From an uncultured Clostridium sp. (GTDB lineage: Bacteria > Bacillota_A > Clostridia > TANB77 > CAG-508): a DNA stretch of 21,196 nucleotides. The DNA is taken from positions 1 through 21,196 of the forward strand of contig CAMLYR010000018.1 in the NCBI GenBank assembly GCA_946491915.1. Reading direction: 5' to 3'. A model generated the notes under the pieces. The model was not told the origin of the DNA. It saw only the letters and a program-made list of their open reading frames with translations, and ran no database searches. The translations under genes and the position numbers were made by a program. Shown here piece by piece: positions 1 to 7,164 of the stretch (position 1 is its first letter; each line of letters begins with the position of its first letter).

Positions 1-1
1 T

Positions 2-64
2 AAAGAAGTTACCATTGATAAAAAAGAAAGAAAAGGAGGAAAAAAAGATGAAAACGCCCGTTAA
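2..64 (+). CDS. Possible C-terminal tail of a convergent plus-strand gene (partial)
   Basis: The frame starting at base 2 is open from the window edge to a TAA at 62-64. It encodes about 20 residues that are very rich in Lys, Glu, Asp and Arg, like the cytoplasmic tail of many AT-rich Firmicutes proteins. The stop falls in the loop of the terminator at 47-83, which has a T-run on this strand, so a convergent gene ending here makes sense. The body lies outside the window and no function can be assigned. It would be the only plus-strand gene here. The open frame is too short to be convincing alone. Confidence 0.3.
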   Translation, partial: KEVTIDKKERKGGKKDENAR

Positions 65-83
65 GGCGTATCATCTTTTTTTT
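47..83. terminator. Bidirectional rho-independent terminator
   Basis: GATGA (47-51) pairs with TCATC (71-75) and ACGCC (54-58) pairs with GGCGT (65-69), with small internal mismatches and a six-base loop. An A-run precedes the stem (41-46) and a T-run follows it (76-83), so a U-tract is made on either strand. It lies 3 bases beyond the stop codon of the minus-strand gene at 87-695. Confidence 0.85.
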
Positions 84-86
84 GGT

Positions 87-695
87 TCACTCATAATCCT
101 CAATTAATTGATTTAATTCTACTCTTCCATTTGCTTCAATACCATTTTGCAATTCAATTCTATCTGTTTCTGTCAAGAATTCAGTTGCTATATCTGTTTC
201 CTCTACTAATTCTTCTGTATCTCCTGTTTTTAAATATACAACCACTTTTCCATCTTTTTCTCTTAACACATAATGTTCTCCACATTCACTATCAAATTCT
301 CTATATAAAATAATCTGATTTCGTGAAAATTCTTCAATTGTCCACCCTTGATATTGTTCTTGTAAATCCTCTTCTGTTTTATTGACTAATTCTGTTGGAA
401 TACTAGAATATTGTTCAATCGTATGTCCACAATCATTATAATATCTTCTAAATATGATAGAACAATTTGGAGATATTTTTTCTCCTTCTGAGGTTGTTTC
501 CTCTACTAATGTATTACTTTGTACCATTTCTTCATATTCATCTGTACATTCATCATATATTTCTTCTTGATTTTGTTCTGCTATTTCTGTTTCTGTTTTT
601 TTCTCTCCAGAAAAATTACTTATTAAAATAGTTCCAATGATTGTTCCTAAGATAAATAATACAATAATGGCTGAAATAATTATACTTTTTTTCAT
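87..695 (-). CDS. Membrane-anchored protein with a BofC C-terminal-like domain
   Basis: About 202 residues. The N-terminus is a short basic tip and a hydrophobic segment (about residues 3-27), giving a single-span anchor or uncleaved signal, followed by an acidic linker and an extracytoplasmic domain. That domain has a Cys-Gly-His motif, a Trp-Thr-Ile-Glu-Glu-Phe motif, a second Cys-Gly-Glu-His motif and a 'REKDGKVVVY' strand. This order resembles clostridial proteins annotated with the BofC C-terminal domain, whose Bacillus namesake acts in intercompartment signalling during sporulation; I recognise it from family memory only. An open frame extends to a TTG at 752, but the ATG at 693-695 has AGAAAGGA (706-713) upstream, so I use it; the ATG at 699-701 is only 4 bases from that SD. 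Four extracytoplasmic cysteines could form disulfides. A promoter lies at 800-828. Confidence 0.6.
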   Translation of the reverse strand: MKKSIIISAIIVLFILGTIIGTILISNFSGEKKTETEIAEQNQEEIYDECTDEYEEMVQSNTLVEETTSEGEKISPNCSIIFRRYYNDCGHTIEQYSSIPTELVNKTEEDLQEQYQGWTIEEFSRNQIILYREFDSECGEHYVLREKDGKVVVYLKTGDTEELVEETDIATEFLTETDRIELQNGIEANGRVELNQLIEDYE

Positions 696-799
696 GTTCA
701 TACATTCCTTTCTAAAGATAAAATTGATTCTTAAAGTTCTTATCATTTTCAATTTTACCTTTTCTCACCTTTTATAGTATTATTTACCTTTTTTTCTTC

Positions 800-828
800 T
801 TTATACATTTTCTTGTATTTTTTAACAA
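800..828 (-). promoter_or_regulatory. SigA-type promoter of the BofC-like gene
   Basis: Read on the minus strand: -35 TTGTTA (823-828), a 17-base spacer, and -10 TATAAA (800-805). It gives a leader of roughly 95 bases before the ATG at 695. It sits just past the REP-like palindrome that follows hicB. Confidence 0.55.
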
Positions 829-832
829 TAAA

Positions 833-884
833 GACATACAAAGGTTGTCAAAATGCCCCGTCCCCTTTGGCAACTTAGTATGTC
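833..884. repeat. REP-like imperfect palindrome with GGGGACGG core
   Basis: Outer arms GACATAC (833-839) and GTATGTC (878-884) pair exactly. Inner arms GTTGTCAAA (844-852) and TTTGGCAAC (866-874) pair with one G-T wobble. The 13-base loop is C-rich on this strand; the other strand reads AAAGGGGACGGGGC. The GC content is far above its surroundings. GGGGACGG cores between TTTGACA-type arms recall the REP-like palindromes associated with Y1/IS200-like transposases in some Firmicutes (from memory). It starts 13 bases after the hicB stop and lacks a clean T-run, so it is not a standard terminator. Confidence 0.5.
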
Positions 885-897
885 ACTCAGCCAATAT

Positions 898-1239
898 TTA
901 ATTTGCTTTTAAATAAGCAATAACGGCTTGTTTTATTAATTCATTAATAGAAATATTTTTTTCAATTGATTTCATTTTTGCTTTATTATGAAGTTCTACA
1001 CCTAATCTTACATTCAAAGATCCTTTTGCTTGTTTCTCAGGTTTCCAATGGTTTGCTTCACATACACTTAAATAATGGTCTATGGCATCTCTAAAATCTT
1101 TCTTTAATTCTTTAACTGTTTCTCCCTCAAATGAAATACTATCATTTTTTAATCCTTCTATTTCTCCACAAAAACACTCATCTTCATCACTATATTTGAT
1201 TTCTGCCCAGTATCCTCGATATTTCATAATATTTTTCAT
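898..1239 (-). CDS. hicB: HicB-family antitoxin
   Basis: 113 residues. The N-terminal half (about 1-65) is the HicB fold: a Tyr-x-Ala-Glu-Ile strand, an acidic 'DEDECFCGEIEGL' strand pair, and a Phe-x-Gly-Glu-Thr turn leading into a helix with 'LKKDFRDAIDHYL'. The C-terminal 40 residues ('LNVRLGVELHNKA', then an 'INELIKQAVIAYL' helix) are a ribbon-helix-helix DNA-binding domain, so the protein should both neutralise HicA and repress the operon. It starts directly after the hicA TAA, with GGGAGG 8 bases before the ATG, a much stronger and more canonical initiation region than hicA has. A consensus promoter just upstream (1498-1526) could express it without the toxin. Confidence 0.88.
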   Translation of the reverse strand: MKNIMKYRGYWAEIKYSDEDECFCGEIEGLKNDSISFEGETVKELKKDFRDAIDHYLSVCEANHWKPEKQAKGSLNVRLGVELHNKAKMKSIEKNISINELIKQAVIAYLKAN

Positions 1240-1494
1240 TTATATTACCTCCCATTCTTTTAAATTATCTAATATTATTTTTATCTGATATGGTTTTAAT
1301 ATGTTACTTGGGTGTGGTTTATGTATTTCAATTTTTTGAATTTTCTCATTACAAAATTCTACTCTCGAACCAGAAGTTCTTCCTTTATTATTTTCATAAA
1401 ATCCTAATTTATTTAATAATGTTTTTGCTTCTTCATATGTATAATCTTTTGGTTTTGATTTTAGTCTTTCTATTTCTTTTTCTAATTTACTTAT
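1240..1494 (-). CDS. hicA: HicA-family toxin (mRNA interferase), apparent ATA start
   Basis: 84 residues from the proposed start. HicA features are an N-terminal Lys/Glu-rich helix, 'YTYEEAKTLLNKLGF' (dsRBD-like helix), a 'GRTSGSRVEF' strand, and a 'IHKPHPSNIL' segment ahead of a final helix. This matches the HicA branch in which Gly-Ser-Arg stands where classical HicA has Gly-Ser-His. An ATG at 1578 would add 28 residues, but it has no SD, its extension is unlike the family, and it overlaps the reconstructed end of comEC (stop 1568-1570). The usual family start, Met-Ser-Lys-Leu-Glu-Lys, coincides here with an ATA codon (1492-1494) preceded by AAGGGAG (1504-1510) at 9 bases. Either ATA initiates, or the start has decayed and the toxin is weak. 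No internal Met exists. Confidence 0.8.
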   Translation of the reverse strand: MSKLEKEIERLKSKPKDYTYEEAKTLLNKLGFYENNKGRTSGSRVEFCNEKIQKIEIHKPHPSNILKPYQIKIILDNLKEWEVI

Positions 1495-1497
1495 TTT

Positions 1498-1526
1498 ATT
1501 ATACTCCCTTCTTTTATATTTTGCAA
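1498..1526 (-). promoter_or_regulatory. Consensus promoter overlapping the hicA start, predicted to serve hicB
   Basis: On the minus strand, TTGCAA (-35, 1521-1526), an exact 17-base spacer and a perfect TATAAT (-10, 1498-1503). The predicted transcription start (about 1491) is at or just past the proposed hicA start codon, and the hicA SD lies inside the spacer. The RNA could not initiate HicA translation but would keep the strong hicB SD. Confidence 0.55.
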
Positions 1527-1567
1527 CTATTTTTAGTCGCTTATTATTACTTCCAGTTAATTGTTGA

Positions 1568-4181
1568 TTACAATTCATATTTTATAAACTTTTTCACACG
1601 AATCCTACCATTATGATTAACACTTATGCTAATTTCTCCATTTTCATCTGTCCTAAAAATCTGCATACCGAAATGATTGTAACCTTTCAAGAACAACATT
1701 GCTTGGGTGTCCAAACATATTATTTTCTCCTACCCCAATAATGGCTACCTTACTATTTACTGCTTTTAAAAATTTTTCTGTTGATGAACTTTTAGAACCA
1801 TGGTGAGCCACTTTTAATACAGTTGCTTTTAAACTATCTAAGTTGTCACTATATACGCTTAAAATTTTCTTTTCTGCCACTTCTTCTATATCCCCAGTAA
1901 ATAACATACTAAAACTTTTATATTGTAATTTCATAACCATGGCATTATTGTTTAACATATTTTCTTCTATTTGATTTTCAGTTGGCCATAATATATGGAA
2001 AGTAACATCTCCTATTGTAATTTTGTCACCCATCTTTACTTCTCGTACTTTTAAATTCTTTTGTGCCACAATTTCTAAAAATGTTTCATAATTATCACTT
2101 GTTTTGCCCTGTTTACTAATAAATATTTGTCCTACTTTCAATTCTTCTAATAGTGATAATATTCCACCTACATGATCTTGATCAAAATGCGAAATAAATA
2201 CATAATCTAATTGTGTATATCCTTTGTCTAGTAAATACGGAATTAACGTATCTTTTCCCACATCAAATGTACTTGAAGTACTTCCTCCTCCATCAATTAA
2301 AATGGTCTTATGATTTGGTGTAATAATAAAACAAGAATCTCCTTGTCCTACATCTAAGAAATGAATTTCTAAGTTTTTAGGAAATTGATAAATTCCTATC
2401 AAAAAAATGATTAAGAAAATTCCTTTATATGTTTGCTTAATAAATGCTTTTATATTTCTTTCTTGTAAAATTTTCTGATATATTTTCTTTGTTTTTTTCT
2501 TTTTCTCATATAATCTGTATTTCATCAGGGCAATTAGATTTTTTACTCTTCCTTCTGTACTATTTATGTATTTACTTGTATAAATCATGTATATTCGATT
2601 TCCTACCAATATGACAATGTAATAGATAAAGATAAATAAAATGCTTGGTGTGAGTACATATATTTTTGAGAAAGGTAGATTAGATAAATTTGAAATTTGT
2701 ATTAAACCTTTAATGCCGAATGATAAAAAAATAGCTATAAATTGTGAAATGTGTAAATGAATAAATGAACAAAAGACAAAAATAATAGATAAAAACATAA
2801 TGGGGCCAATCATCATACTGACCAAGATATTGGTTATCACAAAATAAATTCCTATCATATTAAAATGATAAAGCATAATCGGAAGAATCATAAGTTGTGC
2901 AGAGAGTGTAACAGATATCATGTCTTTTAAATTTTCTACAATTTTAGAAATTCGTTTACTTTTTTTGATTTGTATATTATTTTTTATGCATTTTATATTA
3001 TCTAAATACTGCTTGATATTTTTATGGAATAAGATAATTCCAATCGTACCTAAATAAGATAATTGTAATCCAACGCCTGTAATGGCATATGGATTTTGTA
3101 TTAAGATGATTCCTAAGGAAATAGCAATTGATGTCCATATATCATTTTTTCTATATACTAAAAAAGCGAATATATTCATCATTCCCATAATACCTGCTCT
3201 TACAATCGAACTTGTAAATCCTGTTATACTCATATAAAATATTACACCAAAGATAACCACATATTTTACCTTTCTTTTTCCTAACCATTTCTTAAAAACA
3301 ACTTCTATTCCAATAACAATATAAATAATATGCATACCAGATACTGCTAAAACATGAGAAATATTCGCTATTTGAAACTTTTCTTTTAACTCTTCTTCTA
3401 AAGCTGTAGTATCTCCTAAGATGAGTCCTTTTACAATTTGTGCTTCCTCTTTTTCTAATGTTTTTTCAATATTCTCTGCAATGACTAACTTGATTGTGTT
3501 GATACTTTTTTGAACCCAATTTATATTATCTGAAGATATTTTTTGATAATTTTCAACCTTTAAAGTACCATATATATGAATGGATTTTAAATATAGTTGA
3601 TAATCAAATCCACCTGTATTTCTTTGTTCACTTCCTTTTCGAAATTCTCCCTGGAGTATTACTTTGTCACCATATTCAAATTCAACATCTTTTTTTACTT
3701 CTATATAGATTTGCGTAGAATGATATTTTTCAGATGAATTCACTGTCAATACTTTGAGTTTATATCGATTTTTATATTCTCTTTCTTCTTGATTACTAAT
3801 AATAATTCCTTCTACTGAAATATTTTCTTCAGGATATAGATTTTCATATTGATTTTCTTGGAATAAAAGAATGGTATTAGAAATTATCGAACTAATAATG
3901 ATTAAAAAAATAACTTGTTTTGTGAGAATTAATTTGATATATCGAACATATCGATGAATTGAAAATAATTGAAATGATGTATTCTTTTTACTTTTAAAAC
4001 CTTTTTTTAAAAGAATCATCAAAAATGAGATAATGGAATTTCTTGGTTTTTTTCTATAAAACAATATAGCTATTAGAATATATAAAAGGACTATACTAAA
4101 ATTTAAGTATAGCCCCCATATAATTCCAATCATATATCCTATAACTATAACGACAATTGGTCTTTTCAAATTTGCTATCAT
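1568..4181 (-). CDS. comEC: ComEC/Rec2-family DNA-uptake channel, +1 frameshift near the 3' end
   Basis: Inner-membrane channel for single-stranded DNA import in natural transformation. Domain order: N-terminal membrane segments and an OB-like DUF4131 domain (about 30-210), the polytopic Competence domain (about 240-520) with the signature 'HVLAVSGMH' (276-284), and a metallo-beta-lactamase-type domain (about 606 onward) with 'DVGQGDS' (610-616), 'SHFDQDHVGG' (664-673), 'HHGSKSS' (793-799) and 'FGHPS'. The zero frame ends early at 1653-1655, right after a CGG codon (residue 838). Skipping the C at 1670 restores the family C-terminus: Gly-Met-Gln-Ile-Phe-Arg-Thr-Asp, then a 'DENGEISI' strand, ending at TAA 1568-1570 for about 870 residues. 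The ATG at 4181 directly abuts its SD; a TTG at 4169 (12 bases from AGGA) is the alternative start. The upstream SH3/NlpC gene ends 9 bases away, so the two are co-transcribed. Confidence 0.9.
1667..1673 (-). other. +1 frameshift site in comEC (TTT C GGT)
   Basis: Minus-strand reading is TTT (1671-1673), C (1670), GGT (1669-1667). In the zero frame the codon after Phe is CGG and translation stops four codons later (TAT GCA GAT TTT TAG). Omitting one base here yields an uninterrupted, family-like C-terminus of 33 residues. The skipped base precedes the Gly expected in the ComEC pattern Leu-Glu-Arg-Leu-xxx-Gly-xx-Ile-Phe-Arg-Thr-Asp. The site is not a homopolymer. Confidence 0.8.
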
Positions 4182-4190
4182 TCCTTTTCA

Positions 4191-5510
4191 TTATAGTATT
4201 CTTCTTGCACCCACATAATTATTATTATAATATCCTGTGCTTAAAGAATCAATTCTAACTCCTGTTGCTGGAGTTGATGCGTGGATAATCTGTCCCCCAC
4301 CAATGTATATTGCCACATGATTAATTCCAGATTTACCAAACATAACTAAATCACCTGGTTGTAAATTTGCTCTACTAACAGCAACACCATTACTATATTG
4401 TCCTGCAGCTGTTCTATTTAAAGATATTCCATATTGTTTAAATATATATGAAGTAAATCCTGAACAGTCAAATCCTGTACTTGGTGAACTTCCTCCATAA
4501 GTATATTTAGAACCTAAATATTTTTTTGCTGTTGCTACAATTGATGAACCATTACCAGATGCTGGTACATTTGTTGTCTGTGCTGTATTTGTTTGACTAG
4601 ATTTATTTGTGGTTGTTTTTGTACTACTTGTTCTTCTAGAAGTACTTTGGCCTCTTGATGTTTCTTGTTTACTGTCTGATAATAATGATGTTGAAATATA
4701 TCCTTCTACATTATTTACCTTTACTTTACTCCAGCCATTTTCTTCACTATAAACTTGAACTTCTGTATTTAACGCTACAGTCGTTACAATTGTACTAGAA
4801 GTATTTGCTTCTTGTCTTACATTAACTGTTGTTGAATTTACATATTGTGTTTTGATTGGTGTTTGTTGAGCTGGTGCTTCTTCTGAAGTTTCCTCTGCTG
4901 TTGGTTCTTCTGCTACTTCTTGCACTGGCTCATCTTTCTTTAATTTATCTTTTCTTAACCAACCTTTTGTTGTTTGTGTTTCTACACATGCCCATCCATT
5001 CATGATTTCTGTGACAGTAACTGTTTCATCTGTTTTTAATTCTATCACGTCTGTTGCATTAATTGATGGTATTAATTTTAGTCTTGTATTTTCTGAAATT
5101 TTATATTCGCCTAATGTTATTTCTTCTGTACTGTCTGTTTCAGTACCTTCCTCTGTTGTATTTTCTGCTACTGTATTGTTTTCTTGTGTACTATTTTCAC
5201 TTACTTGATTATTATCTTCTGTAGTTTCTGGATTTGAATTTACTGTAACTAGCTCTTTACTTACATATCCTGTAATACGATTATATGTAACTTGATACCA
5301 GTCACCTTCTTCTCCTACAATTTCAACTTCTTGATTCAAAGTAATTTGTTCCAAGATTGTACTCTCAGCATCTGCTGTCTCCCTTAAATTAGCAACATCT
5401 ACATTGATTGTTCCCGTATTTGCTGCTAAGCTGATATTTATAAAAAGCAAGCTAGCTAATGATATAATTGCCATAACAAAAATGCTTTTTATATTCATTT
5501 TACTTTTCAT
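4191..5510 (-). CDS. Secreted peptidoglycan hydrolase: three SH3 domains plus NlpC/P60
   Basis: 439 residues. A cleavable signal peptide (1-30, ending Ser-Leu-Ala-Ala) is followed by three bacterial SH3 (SH3b) wall-binding domains at about 34-92, 135-190 and 222-278. Thr/Glu- and Ser/Thr-rich linkers separate them, and the C-terminal NlpC/P60 cysteine peptidase covers about 325-439. Catalytic Cys349 lies in 'GFDCSGF', the His in 'INHVAIY' (398), and the third polar residue probably is His410 in 'IIHAS'. The family cleaves D-gamma-Glu-meso-DAP or related bonds in wall stem peptides outside the membrane. SH3 domain 2 is degenerate: the usual Val-Asn-Val/Leu-Arg strand is replaced by 'NTRLKLIPS'. 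The ATG has AAGGA five bases upstream. It is the first gene of a unit with comEC, from a strong promoter at 5563-5591. Confidence 0.92.
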   Translation of the reverse strand: MKSKMNIKSIFVMAIISLASLLFINISLAANTGTINVDVANLRETADAESTILEQITLNQEVEIVGEEGDWYQVTYNRITGYVSKELVTVNSNPETTEDNNQVSENSTQENNTVAENTTEEGTETDSTEEITLGEYKISENTRLKLIPSINATDVIELKTDETVTVTEIMNGWACVETQTTKGWLRKDKLKKDEPVQEVAEEPTAEETSEEAPAQQTPIKTQYVNSTTVNVRQEANTSSTIVTTVALNTEVQVYSEENGWSKVKVNNVEGYISTSLLSDSKQETSRGQSTSRRTSSTKTTTNKSSQTNTAQTTNVPASGNGSSIVATAKKYLGSKYTYGGSSPSTGFDCSGFTSYIFKQYGISLNRTAAGQYSNGVAVSRANLQPGDLVMFGKSGINHVAIYIGGGQIIHASTPATGVRIDSLSTGYYNNNYVGARRIL

Positions 5511-5562
5511 TGTAATCCTTCTCCTTAAATATTTTATATTTTAAAAAAAGTAGTACCGGAAC

Positions 5563-5591
5563 AGTATACTATAAATCTAAAAAAAAGTCAA
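5563..5591 (-). promoter_or_regulatory. SigA-type promoter of the SH3/NlpC-P60 and comEC unit
   Basis: Minus strand: -35 TTGACT (5586-5591), 17-base spacer, -10 TATACT (5563-5568). The -35 box is itself one arm of the terminator hairpin of the upstream XRE gene. Confidence 0.7.
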
Positions 5592-5606
5592 ATTTTTGAC
5601 TTTTTT
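5581..5606. terminator. Terminator-like A/T-flanked hairpin after the XRE gene
   Basis: AAAAAAGTCAAA (5581-5592) pairs with TTTGACTTTTTT (5595-5606). The core is only GTCAAA/TTTGAC, so it is weak in GC, but the flanking A and T runs give a U-tract in either direction. It begins 9 bases beyond the XRE stop. Confidence 0.6.
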
Positions 5607-5615
5607 CCAGAATTT

Positions 5616-5948
5616 TCATACCACTTGGTTTTTTATCAATAGCTTTACCATATGATATATCAATTTTTGTTTTTCCAGATTACATTTAATAATTAATTCA
5701 TACAACTCTTTATCCATATATCTTATTATATGTTCACTTTTCTCATTTAGAACATCATAAATAGAAATATTTAAAAAATCACATATTTTCATAAATGTTC
5801 TCAAATCTATTTTCGTTTTTCCATTTTCTAATCTGCTTATATAATTCATAGATATTCCTAAGAAATCTGCCATTTCTTTTTGACTAATTTTATTTTCTAT
5901 TCTTGTTGCCTGTATTCTTTTACCAATATTAGAAAAATCCATATTCAT
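5616..5948 (-). CDS. XRE-family helix-turn-helix regulator
   Basis: 110 residues. Residues about 8-62 form a Cro/C1-type HTH: 'IGKRIQATRIENKISQKEMADFLGIS', then the recognition-helix region 'MNYISRLENGKTKIDL', then 'LRTFMKICDFLNISIYDVL'. The last 40 residues are a short helical tail, probably for dimerisation. No sensor or metal-binding domain is present. ATG is chosen from AAGGAG (5959-5964), 10 bases upstream. The gene has its own near-perfect promoter (5973-6001) and lies alone between the ABC importer and the wall hydrolase. Its target cannot be read from the sequence; autoregulation is plausible because the leader is under 20 bases. Confidence 0.88.
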   Translation of the reverse strand: MNMDFSNIGKRIQATRIENKISQKEMADFLGISMNYISRLENGKTKIDLRTFMKICDFLNISIYDVLNEKSEHIIRYMDKELYELIIKCNLEKQKLIYHMVKLLIKNQVV

Positions 5949-5972
5949 ATTATCACTTCTCCTTTATTGGTA

Positions 5973-6001
5973 AATATAACATTATAGGTTTTATTTGTCA
6001 A
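5973..6001 (-). promoter_or_regulatory. Near-consensus promoter of the XRE gene
   Basis: Minus strand: perfect -35 TTGACA (5996-6001), 17-base spacer, -10 TATATT (5973-5978). The predicted transcription start lies only a few bases before the AAGGAG SD. Confidence 0.75.
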
Positions 6002-6027
6002 TACATTTTTTTACATAATAGTAAAAA

Positions 6028-7047
6028 TTAATTTTCAATACTCTTAAATGCATACGTATTATTTACAACCTTGTCATAAGGTGCTGGATTTTCTAATTCT
6101 CCAGCCAATGTCATAACTTCTTGAAGTCTATTAAAACTTTCTTCTTTTAATACTGGTGTATCATTCCATGCATCTATATCTTTATATGTTTGTATTGCTT
6201 CTGTTAACATTTCAATACTTGTATCTGGAAAAAAGTCTTGTATAACAGTTGCAATCTCTTCTGCAGTATGTTCTTTTACCCAAGTTTGCCCTTTATAAAT
6301 GGCGTCTGTAAAGTTTTGAATCGTTTCTTCATTTGCTTCAATATAACTTTTTTTAGCAAAATAGGCTGTATATGGTATTTCTCCTGCCTCTTCTCCAACT
6401 GATGCCACAACATATCCTTTTCCTTCTTGTTCTGTTAAAGAAGCTGTTGGTTCAAATAAGGTTACATAGTCAGCATTTCCGGCTGCAAACGCACCTGCCA
6501 TTAAATCAAATTTAATACTGTCATCTAATACCACATCTGTTTCTGGATTAATTCCATTCTTTTTTAAGACATATTCTAATGTCATATATGGTACGCCACC
6601 TTTTCTTCCTGGAATCACTGTTTTACCTTTTAAATTTTCCCAACTAAAATTTTCTTCATCTGTTCTGGAAACTAATAATGATCCATCTTTTTTCGTTAAT
6701 TGTGCAAATACTTCTGTATAGTCTTCTTTTCCTTCATTATATACATAGATAGATGCTTCTGGACCTGCAAATCCAATATCTACTTGATTGGCTAATACAC
6801 TTGTCATAACCGCATCTGCTCCTTGACCAGTAGACAATTCAATCTCTAATCCTTTTTCTTCAAAATATCCATTATTGATTGCTACATACTGTGGTGCATA
6901 GAAAACAGAACGTGTTACCTCACTAACATTGATGGTTTGTAAAGTATTTTGATTGTTTCCTGTTTGACATTTTAGAGCTACAACAGAAATAACGATTACT
7001 ATGAGTACAATGATTACCACTAGCGCAATTTTTCCTTTTTTACTCAT
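6028..7047 (-). CDS. ABC importer substrate-binding protein (NMT1/SsuA/TauA type)
   Basis: 339 residues. An N-terminal hydrophobic segment (about 7-25) is followed by a periplasmic-binding-protein type II fold of the NMT1/SsuA/TauA class: 'FYAPQYVAINNGYFEEKGLEIEL', 'VDIGFAGPEASIYVY', 'LKGKTVIPGRKGGVPYMTLEYVLKKNGI' and 'ADYVTLFEPTAS'. It should capture a small solute for the adjacent permease and ATPase; candidates are sulfonates, nitrate-like anions or a pyrimidine precursor, and the sequence does not decide. The only Cys near the signal has Lys at -1, so a normal lipobox is absent. It starts at an ATG behind a full AAGGAGGTG SD. A terminator separates it from the permease and it has its own promoter (7076-7104). 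Confidence 0.85.
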   Translation of the reverse strand: MSKKGKIALVVIIVLIVIVISVVALKCQTGNNQNTLQTINVSEVTRSVFYAPQYVAINNGYFEEKGLEIELSTGQGADAVMTSVLANQVDIGFAGPEASIYVYNEGKEDYTEVFAQLTKKDGSLLVSRTDEENFSWENLKGKTVIPGRKGGVPYMTLEYVLKKNGINPETDVVLDDSIKFDLMAGAFAAGNADYVTLFEPTASLTEQEGKGYVVASVGEEAGEIPYTAYFAKKSYIEANEETIQNFTDAIYKGQTWVKEHTAEEIATVIQDFFPDTSIEMLTEAIQTYKDIDAWNDTPVLKEESFNRLQEVMTLAGELENPAPYDKVVNNTYAFKSIEN

Positions 7048-7075
7048 TTCACACCTCCTTGATTTTTCTCTTTAT

Positions 7076-7104
7076 ATTTTATGTTGCTTGTTAGAATGTG
7101 TGAA
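7076..7104 (-). promoter_or_regulatory. Promoter of the substrate-binding protein gene
   Basis: Minus strand: -35 TTCACA (7099-7104), 17-base spacer, -10 TAAAAT (7076-7081); each box is one base off consensus. It lies between the terminator at 7127-7156 and the binding-protein SD. Confidence 0.5.
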
Positions 7105-7126
7105 ATGTTAATTGCTTAGACATAAC

Positions 7127-7156
7127 AAAAAAGAACTACTATTTACATAGTAATTC
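7127..7156 (-). terminator. Rho-independent terminator between permease and binding protein
   Basis: Ten-pair stem: GAATTACTAT on the minus strand (7147-7156) with ATAGTAGTTC (7133-7142), a four-base loop and one G-T wobble, followed by six T (7127-7132). It starts 9 bases after the permease stop. Confidence 0.8.
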
Positions 7157-7164
7157 TCCTTGCA

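Noticed and set aside
48..107. Short plus-strand frame with ATG behind AAGGAGG (19 codons)
   Set aside because: It runs through the bidirectional terminator hairpin and into the antisense of the BofC-like gene; its codons are unlike the other genes and nothing follows it.
1495..1578. N-terminal extension of hicA from the ATG at 1578
   Set aside because: No SD, unlike HicA N-termini, and overlapping the reconstructed comEC stop. The bases before 1568 are better explained as intergenic and promoter sequence.
1568..1669. Sequence between the comEC stop and hicA as a separate small gene
   Set aside because: It translates as the exact family C-terminus of ComEC in the +1 frame and lacks its own SD and start, so it is the comEC tail.
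6006..6027. A/T-only hairpin after the binding-protein gene as its terminator
   Set aside because: Seven weak pairs with one G-C, no proper T-run, and it overlaps the region just before the XRE promoter; evidence too weak to call.
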